A DNA stretch of 64,000 nt, from the NCBI GenBank assembly GCA_017548275.1, contig JAFZAH010000037.1, positions 1 through 64,000 on the forward strand, read 5' to 3'. This document shows positions 55,617 to 63,288 of the stretch, piece by piece; positions within the stretch are counted from its first letter, which is position 1; the number at the start of each line of letters is the position of its first letter. The DNA is from Prevotella sp. (GTDB lineage: Bacteria > Bacteroidota > Bacteroidia > Bacteroidales > Bacteroidaceae). The position numbers and the translations under genes are program-made. Below the pieces are notes generated by a model. That model did no database searches. It saw only the letters and a program-made list of their open reading frames with translations, and was not told the origin of the DNA.

Positions 55617-55628
55617 ATTTTATAAACT

Positions 55629-56414
55629 ATGAAAAAAATCTTTATCGTATCAAGTTTTTTAGTCTTGATTATTGCTTTTTCAGCTTGTAAAAAGGAACAA
55701 CCGCAACCATCAGAATCTGTTCCTCAATCCAAAGAAGTTGACCAGACAGCCCAATTAACTGGTCTTATCAATGGGAAATACAGGGTGACAATGTCTTTGA
55801 AATGTGAAGGAGAGAGAGTGACGGGTACTTACTATTATCATAGTCAGGGGTCACACAACACTCTCAATCTTAATGGTGTGCTTGATGGAAACGGTAATAT
55901 GGAAATACATGAGACGAACAATCAAGGACAACCAACGGGTCATTTCGATGGTGTATACGGAAAAAGTCACGGTTATCAAGGAACCTTTGTAAATTATAAA
56001 GGACAGCAAATGTCATTTAAAATTGATGTCGAGAATGTGCAGGACGCTGCAGGTGATGGTGAAGGCAGAGGCTTTCTGTATGACTATGTAGGTGAGCGGG
56101 CAATCCCGACGCCACAGGTGTCAAATGCATCTAGTTATGGTGGTTCTGTATCTGGATCGAGTTCTTCACGTGGTTCTTCTGATGTAGATGCTATGTTGGA
56201 TTCTTACGACAGATATGTCACAAATTATATCTCATATGCAAGAAAAGCTGCCGATGGCGACATGACGGCAATTGCTGAATATACGAAATTGGCTCGGGAG
56301 GCAGAAGAACTGTCTAGACGCATTGAGGCTTGTGAAGGGGATATGTCATCTGCACAATTAGCAAGGTATCAGAGAATAACAATGCGGATGGCTCAGGCCG
56401 CTCAAGATTATTAA
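55629..56414 (+). CDS. Lipoprotein with beta-rich domain and helical C-terminus
   Basis: The 261-residue protein has a lipobox (AFSAC, Cys ~20). Residues ~40-145 form a beta-rich domain (INGKYRVTMSLKCEGERVTG, TYYYHSQG, FDGVYGKSHGYQGTF). A Ser/Gly-rich linker (~175-190) precedes a C-terminal helical region (~195-261; LDSYDRYVTNYISYARKAAD, MRMAQAAQDY). The N-terminal domain resembles lipoprotein domains that sense or bind in the periplasm, but I do not recognise a named family. It lies 12 nt after the 58-residue gene and 12 nt before the GYF_2 gene, so an operon is likely. Confidence 0.75.
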   Translation: MKKIFIVSSFLVLIIAFSACKKEQPQPSESVPQSKEVDQTAQLTGLINGKYRVTMSLKCEGERVTGTYYYHSQGSHNTLNLNGVLDGNGNMEIHETNNQGQPTGHFDGVYGKSHGYQGTFVNYKGQQMSFKIDVENVQDAAGDGEGRGFLYDYVGERAIPTPQVSNASSYGGSVSGSSSSRGSSDVDAMLDSYDRYVTNYISYARKAADGDMTAIAEYTKLAREAEELSRRIEACEGDMSSAQLARYQRITMRMAQAAQDY

Positions 56415-56426
56415 TCAAATAATATT

Positions 56427-56774
56427 ATGGACAATAGCAATTTCTTTTCCGTTGACCGGCTTGTAGAGTTTGGTTTGGGAATGGGAATGGCACAACAAAT
56501 GGTTGGAATGATGAACCAGTACATGCAGTCTATGTATGTACCTGGTTCCATCCAATCGATGCCACAGCCCATGCCTCATATTTTTTATGTTGTGATTGAA
56601 GGCCAACAGGTTGGGCCGTTGAATGAAAGCGAGGTGTCTAAATTAATCGGTCAACAACGCATCAATAAAGACACGCTTGCATGGGTGCCTGGAATGGCGG
56701 CATGGCAACCGATAGCACAGATTCCCGCCATTTTGAAGATTGTAGCATTAACACCTCCCCCATTAAACGTATGA
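56427..56774 (+). CDS. GYF_2-domain protein
   Basis: The 115-residue protein has an N-terminal Met/Gln-rich stretch (GLGMGMAQQMVGMMNQYMQS) similar to the linker of the SPFH protein, then a GYF_2 (DUF4339) domain at ~50-110 (FYVVIEGQQVGPLNESEVSK, LAWVPGMAAWQPI). It overlaps the next gene by four bases (ATGA). With the SPFH and 58238 proteins it gives three GYF_2 domains in one cluster. It is probably cytoplasmic and works as an adaptor. Confidence 0.8.
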   Translation: MDNSNFFSVDRLVEFGLGMGMAQQMVGMMNQYMQSMYVPGSIQSMPQPMPHIFYVVIEGQQVGPLNESEVSKLIGQQRINKDTLAWVPGMAAWQPIAQIPAILKIVALTPPPLNV

Positions 56775-57127
56775 GAATTTCATTTTTCCCTGCTCTTATT
56801 TGTATTATTGCGGCTGGGTTTATTGCCTATTTGGCATTTTATTTCGCCCAATTACATTTTGACGCCAATGACATTATTGTTGCAGTTGGTACCTTTCTGT
56901 CCATTTTTTTGACATTAGGCAGTTTAATAGCTTTAAGATTAGAAAACGAACGGACGGGAATCAATATGAAGGCATGGAGTTCTGTCGCTTTTATGTTGAC
57001 TATATGTATCAATTTGGGCTTTGCAATTTGGGGAGTTTTGATGCCTTTATATGTCATCGTATTGGGATTGTTCCTGCTCATTCACTTATGGATAGTATGG
57101 AAAATGGCTTCCATGAAAGATGTGTAG
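56771..57127 (+). CDS. Small four-helix membrane protein
   Basis: The ATG at 56771 overlaps the previous stop (ATGA) and gives 118 residues, with four hydrophobic helices (~4-25, ~33-55, ~70-90, ~92-112). Between helices 2 and 3 is a short polar stretch RLENERTGINMKAW. No family is recognised. The tight overlap argues for obligate co-expression with the GYF_2 protein. The frame extended upstream to 56681 overlaps that gene too far to be the real start. Confidence 0.72.
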   Translation: MRISFFPALICIIAAGFIAYLAFYFAQLHFDANDIIVAVGTFLSIFLTLGSLIALRLENERTGINMKAWSSVAFMLTICINLGFAIWGVLMPLYVIVLGLFLLIHLWIVWKMASMKDV

Positions 57128-57160
57128 ATAATCCTTTTTTTCGGAAGAATGTTGGGCTTG

Positions 57161-57187
57161 TCAATCGTTTTTCTTAAAAACGATTGA
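57161..57187 (+). promoter_or_regulatory. Perfect 12-bp hairpin just upstream of the ion-channel gene
   Basis: TCAATCGTTTTT-CTT-AAAAACGATTGA ends 11 nt before the ATG at 57199. No T run follows, so it looks more like a translation or processing element than a terminator. Confidence 0.55.
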
Positions 57188-57198
57188 TATGGCTCAGC

Positions 57199-58059
57199 AT
57201 GATGAAAACTGTTGAAATTATGTTTGAGAAGATAAAGTCATTTTGTCAATCTCTGACCACAAATCGATGGTTTGAACATTTTATTACGTTTATTATCGTT
57301 TTAAATTGTTTTTTGATTGGTGTAGAAACATACCATACCAATGAGACCATCACATTCGTACAAAACACCATCCTGGGTATTTTTACTATAGAGATATTGT
57401 TACGTTTTATTGCAGCAGACGGAATAAAGGCTTTTTTTTCTAATGGTTGGAATGTTTTCGACTTGTCATTAGTGCTTGTTTGTTTTATCCCTGAAAGTGC
57501 CGTTAGTAATGGTACGACACTAATGGCATTGCGAGTGCTTAGAGTTTTTCGTGTACTAAGGTTACTAAGAAGCGCAAAAGAGATTAAGCTCATAGTTACG
57601 GTTTTAATCAAATCGTTGAGCGCACTGTTTTATAACGTTATCTTCTTTTTCATTTTTATTTATTTGTTTGCTATTGTTGGAGTCAGCCTGTTTCGATTGC
57701 CAACTCCAGAGCAGATGACAGAAGAACAGAGAGTGAAATACGAAGAATTTATGAAAGTTGCACCTAATGCGCCAAGCAACAGCCCGGATCCTTTTGGCTC
57801 CTTGGACGAATCATTTTTCACATTATTCCGAGAATTAACAGGAGAAGATTGGACTGATGTAAGATATAATCTCATAACGGCTTCGGAATACGGGCTTATA
57901 AAGGTGAATTCGACTATTGTCACTTCTTATCATGTTATATGGTTTATTGTATCTGCTTTTTTGCTTCTGAACCTTGTTGTAGGTGCCATAGTAAACAACT
58001 ATCAAGTAGTTATGGAACAAAGTAAGAAAGAAAAGGAGAGAAATAATAAGGTAAGTTGA
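57199..58059 (+). CDS. Voltage-gated ion channel (single 6-TM domain, Ca-channel-like filter)
   Basis: The 286-residue protein is one ion_trans domain of the bacterial Nav type: S1-S3 (~25-100), S4 with five Arg every third residue (RVLRVFRVLRLLR, ~110), S5, pore loop and S6 (HVIWFIVSAFLLLNLVVGAI), then a charged tail. The selectivity filter reads LTGEDWTDV (~213-221), where NaChBac has TLESWAS. TGEDW is the form found in repeat II of animal L-type calcium channels, so calcium permeability is a reasonable prediction. An unusually long S5-pore loop (TPEQMTEEQRVKYEEFMKVA) is present. I start at 57199; an in-frame TTG at 57184 is weaker. Confidence 0.9.
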   Translation: MMKTVEIMFEKIKSFCQSLTTNRWFEHFITFIIVLNCFLIGVETYHTNETITFVQNTILGIFTIEILLRFIAADGIKAFFSNGWNVFDLSLVLVCFIPESAVSNGTTLMALRVLRVFRVLRLLRSAKEIKLIVTVLIKSLSALFYNVIFFFIFIYLFAIVGVSLFRLPTPEQMTEEQRVKYEEFMKVAPNAPSNSPDPFGSLDESFFTLFRELTGEDWTDVRYNLITASEYGLIKVNSTIVTSYHVIWFIVSAFLLLNLVVGAIVNNYQVVMEQSKKEKERNNKVS

Positions 58060-58191
58060 ATATGGCAGAATATAAAAATGACAAAATCACAGAATGCTTG
58101 TGGAACAAAGTATCGTGAGACATTTCTCTTTTCAAAAAAGATATAACAAAACCACAATCCATTTCAAGTAATAAAAAGAATAAAGGAGTAT
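58060..58191. other. Gap without a gene
   Basis: AT-rich spacer between the ion channel and the repeated 5' element; no ORF or TAnnTTTG promoter is seen. Confidence 0.5.
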
Positions 58192-58216
58192 GCCGAAAAT
58201 CCTTTAAAGAGTAGGC
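58192..58216 (+). promoter_or_regulatory. Repeated 5' element, copy 2
   Basis: GCCGAAAATCCTTTAAAG then AGTAGGC, 21 nt before the ATG at 58238. It has the same 5' and 3' blocks as copies 1 and 3 with a variable middle. Confidence 0.6.
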
Positions 58217-58237
58217 AAAACTAATTAATAATCTATT

Positions 58238-58927
58238 ATGGAATATTTTATTGCACAAGGGAGTGAGAATCTGGGGCCGTTTACAATTGACCAATTGCGC
58301 GAACGGGGTATTAGCCCAGACACAGAAGTATGGACTGATGGTATGGAAGAATGGCAACCGGCATATAAAGTAACTGAGTTGCAGACACTTTTTGAAGGAA
58401 TAGACACCTCTGTTTATGCTGCAGAAGCTATAGCGGCAGACGAAGACAGCAATTCTTTGGGCTCTTCATTTCTTCCTGCTCTTGGACATGCATTTTACAC
58501 AATCATTTACTTATTATTTGTTTTACCCTTTGACTTATGGCGTAAAGCTATTATTAGACTGGCCAAACAAAAGAGAGACCGTTCTTTACGAATTATGGGT
58601 ATTAAAACAGAATGGCCTCTTCTTTCGTTTATTAAACGGTATATCTTCGAATTCCTTTTCGATTTCGTGATTTTCTTGTCTTATTTTGTGGGATTGATTA
58701 TTGCAATTATATCATATACAAAATGGATTTCCGACATTCCCGAATATTTACAACCCAATTTCTTTGACTATATAAAGGCATTGTTGTTTATTTTGCTGCC
58801 TTTTTATAATTTACCTGTTTTCATCAGTCTTTTTCGAGATATCTGCCAAATATCACTTTTACCAATCCGAAAACTTATCAGTTGGTTCCGCAAGCCAGCC
58901 CAGTACTATGATTTGAAAGTGAAATAA
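58238..58927 (+). CDS. GYF_2-domain membrane protein
   Basis: The 229-residue protein starts with a GYF_2 domain (~1-55: FIAQGSENLGPFTIDQLRER, VWTDGMEEWQPAYKV) and continues with a membrane region. A hydrophobic segment is near 80-100 (AFYTIIYLLFVLPF), two more lie at ~135-165 (FLFDFVIFLSYFVGLIIAII) and ~185-205 (ALLFILLPFYNLPVFISLF), and the tail is basic. GYF_2-TM proteins of this kind are frequent in Bacteroidetes, with RDD-like membrane parts. It follows the second repeated 5' element. Confidence 0.8.
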   Translation: MEYFIAQGSENLGPFTIDQLRERGISPDTEVWTDGMEEWQPAYKVTELQTLFEGIDTSVYAAEAIAADEDSNSLGSSFLPALGHAFYTIIYLLFVLPFDLWRKAIIRLAKQKRDRSLRIMGIKTEWPLLSFIKRYIFEFLFDFVIFLSYFVGLIIAIISYTKWISDIPEYLQPNFFDYIKALLFILLPFYNLPVFISLFRDICQISLLPIRKLISWFRKPAQYYDLKVK

Positions 58928-58962
58928 TTATTATATTATAACCTTAACAAACAGTATTTATC

Positions 58963-59967
58963 ATGGTTAATAACAAACATGTGCCCCCCCCTCGAGGGGG
59001 TGTTCCTCCATCTCGGAAAAAGAAAGAACTAACAGGAAGAGAGAAATTGCATTCCCTTTTTCTCGATAAAAAAGAGGAAGAAATAGTGACGCCTTCTTCT
59101 CCTGTAACGAACGAGGAAACTGCCTCAGGGCCTTCTCCCTCATTGAAGAACGAGGTTGTGACAAAAGTACCATTCGAGCAAGAGAAAAAAGAAGATGAAA
59201 TGGTGTCGACAGTATCATCTCCTGCGACAAAAAGTATCCTTGGCATCGATAAGAGGAAAGTTCTTATAGGTGCGATTTGCTTAGCAGGTGTTTTGTTGTG
59301 TATTATTTTAGTGACAACACCATTTGGGAAGAGTTTATCACCCAAAGATGTAGTTGATACTTATATGAAATGCTATATTGATAATAATCACAAGGAGGGA
59401 ATAACTAAATGTTGTTTAGATGAGACTTCAGCTGAAGCTGCTTATACACAGGCAATCAATCAAGACATGTTGATTAATGTTACGGAATACGAGATTGCTA
59501 AAGAAGATTTGCAGGGCGACGATAATGCTGTGGTGGATGTAAAATGCAAGCAGAATGATGACATGGATTATGTCTTTAAGTTTTTCATGGTGAAGAACAA
59601 GAATGGAGATTGGAAAATTAAAAATTCTCAGGCACTCTTTTTATCGCCCAAAAGTGCTGTTGATTTCGCGATGAAATGTCTTGTAATACAAGATTATGCT
59701 ACTTATGCCCAATTCTTATATGTTGACGAGGACAAACCTGAATATGAACAAACGTCAGAAATCAACATGGCTGCTAATACTACCCAAAAGATGTACTCGG
59801 AGAATCCTGTGACCGAATATGAGATACTTAATGTGGATGATCAAGGCGATGGCAAGACCGTAGTGGAAGTGAAGATAAAGCAGAAAGACGGTAAAGAGTC
59901 AATCTCGAAGATGAACATGGTAAAGAACAGAAATGGAGAGTGGAAAATCAAGGCTAGCGATGGATAA
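58963..59967 (+). CDS. Single-pass membrane protein with two DUF4878-like (NTF2-like) domains
   Basis: The 334-residue protein has a Pro/Lys/Glu-rich N-terminal region (~1-95, starting VNNKHVPPPRGGVPPS), a membrane helix (VLIGAICLAGVLLCIILV, ~99-116), and two similar extracytoplasmic domains (~122-220 and ~225-334). Each begins SPK[DS][VA]V(D) and ends in MVKN[KR]NG[ED]WKIK. This is the DUF4878/lumazine-binding-like, NTF2-like fold often found in lipoproteins and sensors. The duplication inside the gene is obvious. It starts 35 nt after the GYF_2 membrane protein. Confidence 0.78.
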   Translation: MVNNKHVPPPRGGVPPSRKKKELTGREKLHSLFLDKKEEEIVTPSSPVTNEETASGPSPSLKNEVVTKVPFEQEKKEDEMVSTVSSPATKSILGIDKRKVLIGAICLAGVLLCIILVTTPFGKSLSPKDVVDTYMKCYIDNNHKEGITKCCLDETSAEAAYTQAINQDMLINVTEYEIAKEDLQGDDNAVVDVKCKQNDDMDYVFKFFMVKNKNGDWKIKNSQALFLSPKSAVDFAMKCLVIQDYATYAQFLYVDEDKPEYEQTSEINMAANTTQKMYSENPVTEYEILNVDDQGDGKTVVEVKIKQKDGKESISKMNMVKNRNGEWKIKASDG

Positions 59968-59974
59968 GTGTTGA

Positions 59975-60295
59975 CAAAACAAAGACCCGTTTGTGTTCAA
60001 TGACTATTTCCTTTATTGTCTTTGTAAACAGGTACGCTTTGTCAACCTGCGTTATCTTGACCGTGGTAGTATTATCTTGTTTGGCTCAACGATTTCCGCA
60101 AAGAAAGGCAGTCCCGATTTCGTGGTTGATACCGTGTTCGTTGTTGACGAGTGGAGAGAATACCATCCAGGAAAAGCTAGGTCAGAATTAAGAAGTTTTA
60201 TTCCAAAGTATTATGATGATATCATGTTGTTTGCTTATACTGGATACATAGCTACAGAAGGAAGGACATATAATGCAACTCTTCATTTCCTATAA
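59975..60295 (+). pseudogene. Remnant of a gene, N-terminus missing
   Basis: After a TGA at 59972, an open frame runs to 60295 (first useful codon GTG at 59993). It encodes a coherent protein-like sequence (DYFLYCLCKQVRFVNLRYLD, GSIILFGSTISAKKGSP, FVVDTVFVVDEWREY) with no reasonable start codon, beginning 7 nt after the previous stop. It reads as the middle of a larger protein, cut at its 5' side and perhaps at its 3' side. I do not recognise the parent family with confidence. A GTG-initiated ~100-residue gene is the alternative. Confidence 0.5.
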
Positions 60296-60321
60296 ACTAA
60301 ATGACAATGTAATAGGTACAA

Positions 60322-60346
60322 GCCGAAAAACCTTAAAAGAGTAGGC
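60322..60346 (+). promoter_or_regulatory. Repeated 5' element, copy 3
   Basis: GCCGAAAAACCTTAAAAG then AGTAGGC, 21 nt before the ATG at 60368. Confidence 0.6.
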
Positions 60347-60367
60347 GTATAATTATATTTGACTAAT

Positions 60368-60883
60368 ATGAAAAAAACATTTATTGTAGTAATCTTTGCT
60401 TTATTAGCAGGATGCATGTTATCCGTTTCCTGTGGTGGAAATAGTAATAATTCTAAGAGTAATAGTAGTGCTTTTGAATCAGGATCAAATGACGAGAACG
60501 ATAACGTCAGCAGTAAAGATGTGTCTGAGTCTGCAGCACTGACATCTTCAGATGAGTCTGTGTCTGAAGACGCAGATAACGCCTCATCTGTAAACGACAT
60601 GGTGGATGAAGCCAACAGGACTGTGGACGAGATGGTGGATGAGGCCAACAAGACTGTGGACAAAATGGTAGATGAGGCCAACAAGACTGTGGATAAGATG
60701 GTAGAGGACGCTGGGGGTGTCGCAGGAAAAATGATGAACAATAGCGGTGCTGTTAGAGAGATGCGTCAGGCTCAAAAGGAGGCTGCCGCCGAAATGCGTC
60801 AAGCCCAAAAGGAGGCTGCCGCCGAGATGCGTCAAGCCCAAAAGGAGGCTGCCGATGAAATGAGGAAGGCCATGGGGTTCTAA
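60368..60883 (+). CDS. Coiled-coil lipoprotein with 11-residue repeats
   Basis: The ATG at 60368 gives 171 residues. A lipoprotein signal is present, with the lipid Cys at LLAGC or LSVSC. A Ser/Asp/Glu/Asn-rich stretch (~25-75) leads to about four copies of the 11-residue unit TVDEMVDEANK and then three of EMRQAQKEAAA, encoded by 33-bp tandem repeats. Eleven-residue units are the period of a hendecad coiled coil, so a long rod is expected. It is the last gene of the cluster, followed by a terminator. No family is recognised. Confidence 0.75.
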   Translation: MKKTFIVVIFALLAGCMLSVSCGGNSNNSKSNSSAFESGSNDENDNVSSKDVSESAALTSSDESVSEDADNASSVNDMVDEANRTVDEMVDEANKTVDKMVDEANKTVDKMVEDAGGVAGKMMNNSGAVREMRQAQKEAAAEMRQAQKEAAAEMRQAQKEAADEMRKAMGF

Positions 60884-60950
60884 ACCATTATTTGTCCTGA
60901 AAGAAATAAATTAGGCTAATTATACTTTTATACGATTTATGGCAATTGCC

Positions 60951-60988
60951 CGGCGGTCATCCTGAACAGGACGGTCGCCGGTTTTTTG
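60951..60988 (+). terminator. Terminator of the AT-rich cluster
   Basis: CCGGCG...CGCCGG enclosing TCCTG...CAGGA, followed by TTTTTT, 68 nt after the last cluster gene. Confidence 0.87.
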
Positions 60989-61046
60989 ATGATTCAGGAG
61001 AAAGATGGAGCCGTATGCTTGGGTTAAGCGAATAAAGTCATTCTTT

Positions 61047-61078
61047 TTTGCCTGTATAGATAACATTTGTTATCTTTG
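61047..61078 (+). promoter_or_regulatory. Promoter of a BspA-like gene
   Basis: -33 TTTG (61047-61050), 20-nt spacer, -7 TATCTTTG (61071-61078), ~22 nt before the ATG. Confidence 0.85.
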
Positions 61079-61099
61079 TGGGCAGAAACAATAATAGGT

Positions 61100-61708
61100 A
61101 TGAAAAGGTGGGTCATAAGTATCATCATGACATGTTGTCTCCTCACTGCACAGGCACAGGTGCGTGAGGAGGGCAATTATTTGTTTGTGATGATTGACAG
61201 CGTGCGGAAATTGGAACTGTGCATTGCTCGTGACCCATTGGGCACTGAGGCTGGCGTGGGCATCTCACAATACCATCATCCGGCGGTTCCTGTAACCACC
61301 ACGGGCCGTATCGTCATCCCCTCGTCAGTGGTTGACTGCCGCGGAAAAAGATATGATGTGAGGGGAGTGACAAGAGCCGGGCTGCAAGGGTGCGCCGAAC
61401 TGACAGAGGTGGTGCTTCCCGACAGTTGCGAAGGTTTCGGCGACCAAGCCTTTCAGGGGTGTGCCAAGTTGGAGAGTATCACCTTCCCGCCAACGATGAA
61501 AGTCATCTATGCCAAGGCGATGAGCGGCTGCTCATCGCTGCGCAGGGTGACGGTGTTGGGCGCGACTCCGCCATGGTGCGATGAGAATGTGTTTGACGAA
61601 CAAACCTACCAAAAGGCTACGCTTGTGGTGCCGGCAGGGAGCGAGGATGCTTACCGCCGCGCTCCGGCATGGAGGAGGTTTAAGTTTAGAATGACAAAAT
61701 ATGAATGA
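61100..61708 (+). CDS. Small secreted BspA-like LRR_5 protein
   Basis: The 202-residue protein (ATG at 61100) has a signal peptide (ends TAQAQ) and LRR_5 repeats: LQGCAELTEVVLPDSCEG, FQGCAKLESITFPPTMKV, MSGCSSLRRVTVLGATPP, and the capping block ATLVVPAGSEDAYRRAPAWR. It lacks a carbohydrate-binding module or a sorting domain, unlike the large LRR proteins at the other end of the window. It is close to the 416-residue gene downstream, probably a duplicate. Function (adhesion, binding) is inferred from the family. Confidence 0.85.
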   Translation: MKRWVISIIMTCCLLTAQAQVREEGNYLFVMIDSVRKLELCIARDPLGTEAGVGISQYHHPAVPVTTTGRIVIPSSVVDCRGKRYDVRGVTRAGLQGCAELTEVVLPDSCEGFGDQAFQGCAKLESITFPPTMKVIYAKAMSGCSSLRRVTVLGATPPWCDENVFDEQTYQKATLVVPAGSEDAYRRAPAWRRFKFRMTKYE

Positions 61709-61951
61709 GGTATTAGGGAAGCGGTATCAATCCGTGAAATTCATTGTCTTTATGGTTTAGGGTAGAGGGTTCAGGGCATATCTCTTGCTCCTTGCCCCTT
61801 GCTCCTTGCCCCTCTTTATCAGTGTTTAGGGTTTAGTGTTCTACCGCTATTTCGAATCCGTAGTATTTGTGTAATTCGTAGTCGAAGTGATTGAAGAAAT
61901 CCGTATAATTTGTTAAATCCATTGTTTAAGAAATAATTCGTAGTCTGGTAA
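61709..61951. repeat. Intergenic repeat region
   Basis: No gene. It contains GTTTAGGGTAGAGGG, repeated CTTGCTCCTTGCCCC, GTGTTTAGGGTTTAGTG, and GTAGT/GAAAT words (ATTCGTAGTC) related to the region at 46504-46780. Confidence 0.55.
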
Positions 61952-63202
61952 ATGGTAAAACGAGTATTGTTGATGTTGATTTGTGTGTGGGGCGCGTGGG
62001 GCGCTCAGGCACAAATCGTTTACTCAAAGGTGATGGCGGGCGACTCCGTCACCAACATCTTGTTACAGATTCAAAGATTACCACAAGGCATCATTACTCA
62101 TGTCGGACCGCTTCGCCGTGGCCACGCCTGCATCGACTGGTCGCTGCGGGGCGCGTTGACCGTGCCCCCCTCGGTTACTGACTTTGACGGAACGCCCTAT
62201 CCGTTGTTAGCAGTTGGTTTCCATGCTTTTTATAAATGTGTGGGACTGACCGAGGTGACGCTACCGACTACGATCCGCCTGCTGTGCTACGAGGCTTTTT
62301 ACGGATGCGGCGCACTTACCGAGATTTATTTATCAGACAGTCTGTTGGTGGTTGGTGAACGCTCGTTCAGCGGATGCACGTCGCTCAAGCGCATCAACTT
62401 GCCGTGTGCTGTGCCACCACGATGCGATGCCGACGCCTTCGATACCACTACCTATCAAGAGGCACAAATTATCGTGCCGAAGGGGTGCCGCGAGGCCTAT
62501 TTGGCCACAGAGCCATGGAACCGCTTTGTGCAGATAGAAGAAGGGGATGAGACGGCAGCGCCAACGTCTAATGCCGACTATGGCTATTGGCTGCGCGCGA
62601 AAGAAGCCTTAGAGACAACCTATGCCGAGGAACAATGGCGTATTCCGCAGCGTGTGGAAGAAGACGAGATGTGGACGGTCATGTTGGCGACAGACCGAGG
62701 GGCTCAACAAATGGTGTTCTCTACGCGTCGTGCGTTTGGTATGGCTGTGGTGGGGAGCGGCTTGGCTGATGAGTGCTGCATCGACACGACTTTCGCAGGA
62801 ACGCTGGCACTGCCCGACAGCGTGACGGCACCCGACGGGCGTCGTTATATGGTGGGTGGCGTGGCTAAGAATGCTTTCGCGGGATGCAGACGATTACAGC
62901 GGATAGATTTGCCCACACATCTGGAGTTTATCGACAATCTGGCTTTTTACGACTGCAAGTCGCTGAATCAAGTGGTCATTCCCGCCAATATGAAAGAAAT
63001 CATGTCGTCTGCCTTCGCGGGGTGTGGCGGTTTGAACAGAGTGGAAACCTTGGCGCAGACACCGCCCGACCTCTTTGTTGATGCCTTCGACGACCGCACG
63101 TTCAACACGGCCACACTGGTCTTACCGGAAGGTGCGAGCGAAGCATATATGGCCACGGACGCATGGCCACTGTTCAAGTTTAGAATGTTGAATGTTGAAT
63201 GA
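61952..63202 (+). CDS. Secreted BspA-like LRR_5 protein with two LRR blocks
   Basis: The 416-residue protein has a signal peptide (ends AQAQ) and two LRR_5 blocks (~65-195 and ~275-416). Each contains units such as FYKCVGLTEVTLPTTIRL and FYDCKSLNQVVIPANMKE, and each ends with the capping sequence (QIIVPKGCREAYLATEPW, ATLVLPEGASEAYMATDAW). The middle (~200-270) is an unrelated linker. The gene appears to be a fusion of two copies of the type seen at 61100. It ends just before a CAACATTCAACACT repeat. Confidence 0.85.
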   Translation: MVKRVLLMLICVWGAWGAQAQIVYSKVMAGDSVTNILLQIQRLPQGIITHVGPLRRGHACIDWSLRGALTVPPSVTDFDGTPYPLLAVGFHAFYKCVGLTEVTLPTTIRLLCYEAFYGCGALTEIYLSDSLLVVGERSFSGCTSLKRINLPCAVPPRCDADAFDTTTYQEAQIIVPKGCREAYLATEPWNRFVQIEEGDETAAPTSNADYGYWLRAKEALETTYAEEQWRIPQRVEEDEMWTVMLATDRGAQQMVFSTRRAFGMAVVGSGLADECCIDTTFAGTLALPDSVTAPDGRRYMVGGVAKNAFAGCRRLQRIDLPTHLEFIDNLAFYDCKSLNQVVIPANMKEIMSSAFAGCGGLNRVETLAQTPPDLFVDAFDDRTFNTATLVLPEGASEAYMATDAWPLFKFRMLNVE

Positions 63203-63287
63203 TGAATTGAGAATTCGTTATTCAAAAATTCAACACTCAACATTCAACACTCAACATTCAACATTCAACACTCAACATTCAACACTC
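63195..63287. repeat. CAACATTCAACACT minisatellite
   Basis: About eight 7-nt units alternating CAACATT and CAACACT fill 63225-63287; 63185-63203 has the complementary GAATGTTGAATG, so the two LRR/kinase gene ends are joined by an inverted repeat. Confidence 0.65.
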
Positions 63288-63288
63288 C

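Noticed and set aside
55391-60346. Integron attC sites
   Set aside because: The repeated element lacks the RYYYAAC/GTTRRRY core pair, is shorter than attC, and no integron integrase is present.
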